This document shows positions 6,165-8,472 of a DNA stretch of 8,472 bases, piece after piece; the stretch's first letter is position 1, and each line of letters starts with the position of its first letter. Position numbers and translations under genes: made by a program. The stretch covers positions 1 through 8,472 of the forward strand of contig JAPSGG010000041.1 in assembly GCA_031177845.1 (NCBI GenBank). Direction: 5' to 3'. Source of the stretch: Chromatiales bacterium. Its GTDB lineage: Bacteria > Pseudomonadota > Gammaproteobacteria > JACCYU01. Below the pieces are notes generated by a model. It searched no databases and had not been told where the DNA came from. It saw nothing but the letters and a program-made list of their open reading frames with translations.

Positions 6165-6552
6165 TCATCCCTCACCCTGGCCCTCCCAGAGGGAGAGGGA
6201 ACAAAAAAGATCAGCTTTCAGGCCTCCTCTGTGGAGGATTTATAGAATGAGGCTACATCGTCCTCTCTCGGAGAGAGGCGTGGAACTGCCCTAATGTCGT
6301 TTCCTTCTCCCCGAGAGACGTAACTGAACCGCGCCATACCATCTATCCCTTTGGACAGGCAGGTACAGAATTGCCTTACGATAATTCTTCCCGTGCGGAG
6401 AGAAATCATACAACGGCTCGATCTCTCCCTCCCCCGGCGGCGAGAGCGCCGGGGGGAGCGGTCCTTCCCGTCGCCCATGCAAGATGACTTCATCGCCATC
6501 CCCGACCGCTCGACGGCTTGCAGATGCATCCCATCAATCCCACACTAGCGAT
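6165..6552. repeat. Gene-free, repeat-rich region between DUF559 copy 2 and the pilS unit
   Basis: About 390 bp without a convincing gene. Several palindromic units are visible: CCCTCCCAGAGGGAGAGGG (6181-6199), CCTC/GAGG around 6223-6237, a near-perfect 17-bp palindrome CCTCTCTCGGAGAGAGG (6262-6278), and a strong GC-rich hairpin, CCCCCGGCG (6431-6439) with CGCCGGGGG (6447-6455), extended by CT/AG across a bulge. Open frames on both strands in this stretch have arginine/serine-rich translations typical of repeat DNA and match nothing I recognise. The leader and promoter of the downstream unit should lie here, but I could not identify a convincing promoter. Confidence 0.6.
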
Positions 6553-6777
6553 ATGGCGCGTTTGTTCCTTATCCTAGCGATCGTTTTGCTCGCCGTAGTC
6601 CTTTGGCGAAGCCTGCAAAAAAAGATCACAACGCAGACCAGTACGAGGCGTCCCGCCGCCCTCGATATGATCCGCTGCGATTACTGCGGGTTGCACGTGC
6701 CGGAGGACAGGACACTGCGATTACACGGCCGGCATTATTGTTCCGAGGAACATATGCGCGTCGATAATAAACGCTAG
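6553..6777 (+). CDS. PP0621-like small membrane-anchored zinc-ribbon protein
   Basis: The 74-aa product has one N-terminal membrane helix (about residues 3-19, MARLFLILAIVLLAVVLW), a basic/polar linker, and a C-terminal metal-binding module: CDYC (Cys42, Cys45), His61, Cys63 and His67 in RHYCSEEH. This layout matches the uncharacterised PP0621 family, whose members are often encoded beside pilS/pilR-type genes; that association is from memory. The ATG at 6553 is preferred because the membrane helix starts there; an in-frame start at 6484 would add a 23-residue repeat-derived extension. No clear Shine-Dalgarno precedes it. pilS begins 23 bp downstream, so the two are probably cotranscribed. 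Topology with one TM and a short basic linker suggests a cytoplasmic zinc module. Molecular role unknown. Confidence 0.8.
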   Translation: MARLFLILAIVLLAVVLWRSLQKKITTQTSTRRPAALDMIRCDYCGLHVPEDRTLRLHGRHYCSEEHMRVDNKR

Positions 6778-6800
6778 AACCCGCCGAATCCACCGCATTC

Positions 6801-8447
6801 ATGCAAAGCCTGTCAGGCGACAGAAGTGTCGTTCGCGCTTCGCTATGGAAGCCGCTGCGCCTGTTCAACTATTACCGGCTGGCCGTCGCAGGGCTGTTCC
6901 TCGTGGTCATTCTCAGCACCGGGCCCGAGGTGCTGGGCAAGCACGACCCGCATCTGTTCGTCGCTAGCAATGCCTTGTACGTCTTCCTCTCGCTCGCGCT
7001 GAGCGTCTCGAATTATTATCGGTGGCCAGCCTTCGAATTGCAGGTCCAAGTGCAGGCTGTGATCGATATCGGCGCGATCGCATTGTTGATGTACGCGAGC
7101 GGGGGTGTGGGCAGCGGGTTAGGCACGCTAATGATCGCCGCGGTCGCCGGCGCGGGACTGCTGATACCGGGCCGTTCGGCTTTGGCCGTCGCCGCCCTCG
7201 GTGCGCTCGCCGTATTGGCCGTCGAGACCTACGCCGACCTCCACAACAATTTTAAAGCAACTGCCTACACGCAGGCAGGCCTGCTCGGCGCGTCGCTGTT
7301 TCTAACCGCCTGGCTTGCGATCACGCTCGCGCAGCGCGCCCGGCAGAGCGAGGCGCTTGCCACCCGGCGTGGGATCGATCTAGCGAATCTCGCTGAGCTC
7401 AACAGTCTGATTGTCAACCGCATGCGATCCGGCATCATCGTAGTGGACGACGAGGCCGAGATCCGCTTGCTCAACCGGGCGGCTCGCTCCCTGCTGGGCT
7501 ATGCGGCGGCGGACAGCCCCAAGGACCTGAAGGACCTTTCGTATCCGCTCTACCGCCTGTACCTCAAGTGGCAGCCAAGCCAAGACAACAACGCGCTTCC
7601 GCAGAAGTTGAATCACGGCCGCGCCTCCACGCTGCAGGCGCGCTTCACGCGGCTGGGTGCGCGCCGGGAGGACCGCGGCGCCGTGATCTACATTGAGGAC
7701 ACCGCCGAGATTAACCGCCAGGTCCAGGAAAGCAAGCTGGTATCTTTAAGTCGTCTCACCGCCAGCATCGCGCACGAGATCCGCAATCCGCTCGGGGCTA
7801 TCAGCCACGCCGCGCAACTGTTGGGCGAGTCGCCCAAACTCGACACCGCCGATCAGCGGATGGTGGCCATGATCCAGGAACAGTCCAAGCGCATGAACGC
7901 GCTCATCCATGATGTACTGCGCCTATACCGCAAGGAGCAGCCCAGCCCGGAGTTCATTACGCTGAAACCCTGGCTCGAGCATTTCAACGAACAGTTCAGC
8001 CTGGACAACGGGATCAAGCCCGAATGGGCCGCCATCAGCATCGCGCCCGAAGACACCAGTGTCTACATGGATCCCAATCATCTGCACCAGGTGCTTTGGA
8101 ATCTATGCTCCAATGCCTTGAAGTACGGCCGCAGCGCAACCGGCGTGCCGGCCCTGACGCTGGCGGGCGGCCAGTCTCAGGACGCACCCGCCCCTTATCT
8201 GGAGGTCAGCGACCGCGGGCCTGGTATTGCGCCCGAGCTTCAGGCGCAGTTGTTCGAACCATTCTTCACGACCAGTACCCATGGTACGGGTCTGGGCCTG
8301 TTCATCGCGCGCGAGCTATGCCAGGCCAACGGCGGCGACTTGAGCTTTATCCCTGGCGCGGCTGGCGGCAGTTGCTTTCGCATTCAATTCCCTGTAGGGC
8401 ATCGACAGATCCAGGAGTACAAGCTTGCAAAACGCGCTTATCGTTGA
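6801..8447 (+). CDS. pilS: Sensor histidine kinase PilS (NtrB/AtoS type)
   Basis: The 548-aa protein begins LFNYYRLAVAG (21-31), typical of PilS, and has about six hydrophobic segments up to residue 178. A PAS-like region follows (about 195-305, NRMRSGIIVVDDEAEIRLLNRAARSLLG). The HisKA domain has the H-box AHEIRNPLGA with phosphorylatable His325. The HATPase domain has the N-box NLCSNALKYG (434-443), G1 DRGPGIA (471-477), F-box FEPFFTT (485-491) and G2 GTGLGL (495-500). All catalytic boxes are intact. In Pseudomonas, PilS is a polar inner-membrane kinase that senses pilin and controls phosphorylation of PilR. The ATG at 6801 lacks a strong Shine-Dalgarno. The 3' end overlaps pilR by 23 bp, supporting the PilS assignment over other NtrB-type kinases. 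Confidence 0.9.
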   Translation: MQSLSGDRSVVRASLWKPLRLFNYYRLAVAGLFLVVILSTGPEVLGKHDPHLFVASNALYVFLSLALSVSNYYRWPAFELQVQVQAVIDIGAIALLMYASGGVGSGLGTLMIAAVAGAGLLIPGRSALAVAALGALAVLAVETYADLHNNFKATAYTQAGLLGASLFLTAWLAITLAQRARQSEALATRRGIDLANLAELNSLIVNRMRSGIIVVDDEAEIRLLNRAARSLLGYAAADSPKDLKDLSYPLYRLYLKWQPSQDNNALPQKLNHGRASTLQARFTRLGARREDRGAVIYIEDTAEINRQVQESKLVSLSRLTASIAHEIRNPLGAISHAAQLLGESPKLDTADQRMVAMIQEQSKRMNALIHDVLRLYRKEQPSPEFITLKPWLEHFNEQFSLDNGIKPEWAAISIAPEDTSVYMDPNHLHQVLWNLCSNALKYGRSATGVPALTLAGGQSQDAPAPYLEVSDRGPGIAPELQAQLFEPFFTTSTHGTGLGLFIARELCQANGGDLSFIPGAAGGSCFRIQFPVGHRQIQEYKLAKRAYR

Positions 8448-8472
8448 CGACGAAGCTGACATCCGCGAACTG
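8425..8472 (+). CDS. pilR: Response regulator PilR (NtrC family), N-terminal fragment
   Basis: Only 16 codons are present before the right edge. From TTG at 8425 the translation is MQNALIVDDEADIREL, the start of a receiver domain with the acidic pair of the DDE motif that binds Mg2+. An AGGAG Shine-Dalgarno (8413-8417) lies 7 nt upstream, which supports the TTG start; no ATG or GTG is available in frame nearby. It overlaps the pilS end in another frame. PilR is the sigma-54-dependent activator of pilin (pilA) transcription. The fragment alone shows a receiver domain; the PilR identity comes from its position after pilS. Confidence 0.82.
   Translation, partial: MQNALIVDDEADIREL

Noticed and set aside
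6351..6385. Possible promoter TTGGAC ... GATAAT upstream of the pilS unit
   Set aside because: The spacer would be about 23 bp, outside the 16-18 bp range, and no better-placed -35 hexamer was found.
6218..6529. Reverse-strand 103-aa open frame in the region before the PP0621-like gene
   Set aside because: The translation is rich in Arg and Ser, contains repeat-derived stretches, has no recognisable domain and no clear ribosome-binding site. Treated as repeat DNA.

Overview
The window reads as a chromosomal segment of a Gammaproteobacterium, probably a deep-branching environmental lineage near Chromatiales or Acidiferrobacterales; that rank is inference. The evidence is the block clpB-pgeF-rluD with bamD divergent from rluD, which is the E. 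coli arrangement (clpB-yfiH-rluD / yfiO), followed by sucCD and a type IV pilus two-component pair (pilS-pilR). Base composition looks moderately GC-rich by eye. No tRNA, rRNA, CRISPR array or prophage gene is visible.

Layout. Positions 1-51 (-) hold the first 17 codons of clpB behind a sigma-32-like promoter. Positions 120-702 are an accessory insert: a frameshifted DUF559 endonuclease-like gene flanked on both sides by short palindromic repeats of the CCCCTTT/AAAGGGG type. pgeF and rluD (-) overlap by 4 bp and form one transcription unit. bamD (+) diverges from rluD across a 75-bp spacer. bamD and sucD converge on a 139-bp spacer holding another CCCTTT/AAAGGG hairpin. sucD and sucC (-) encode both subunits of succinyl-CoA synthetase, but they are separated by 179 bp containing a 64-bp imperfect palindrome. 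Upstream of sucC (5605-6552) lies a second repeat-rich accessory zone built on a different palindrome type (CCTCTCCC/GGGAGAGG). It surrounds a second DUF559 gene that carries an in-frame TGA. The right end is a tight + strand unit: a small membrane-anchored Zn-ribbon protein (PP0621-like), pilS, and the start of pilR.

How the genes work together. ClpB (disaggregase), RluD (23S rRNA pseudouridylation), PgeF (peptidoglycan precursor editing) and BamD (outer-membrane protein assembly) are housekeeping functions. SucCD is the substrate-level phosphorylation step of the TCA cycle. PilS-PilR controls sigma-54-dependent pilin transcription.

The non-routine content is the repeats and the two decayed DUF559 genes. 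Each DUF559 copy sits inside its own palindrome family, and further copies of such repeats, or of a third palindrome, lie beside sucC, between sucC and sucD, and between bamD and sucD. A relationship in which a DUF559 nuclease mobilises or maintains its cognate repeat is a hypothesis raised here. The sequence alone does not show it.
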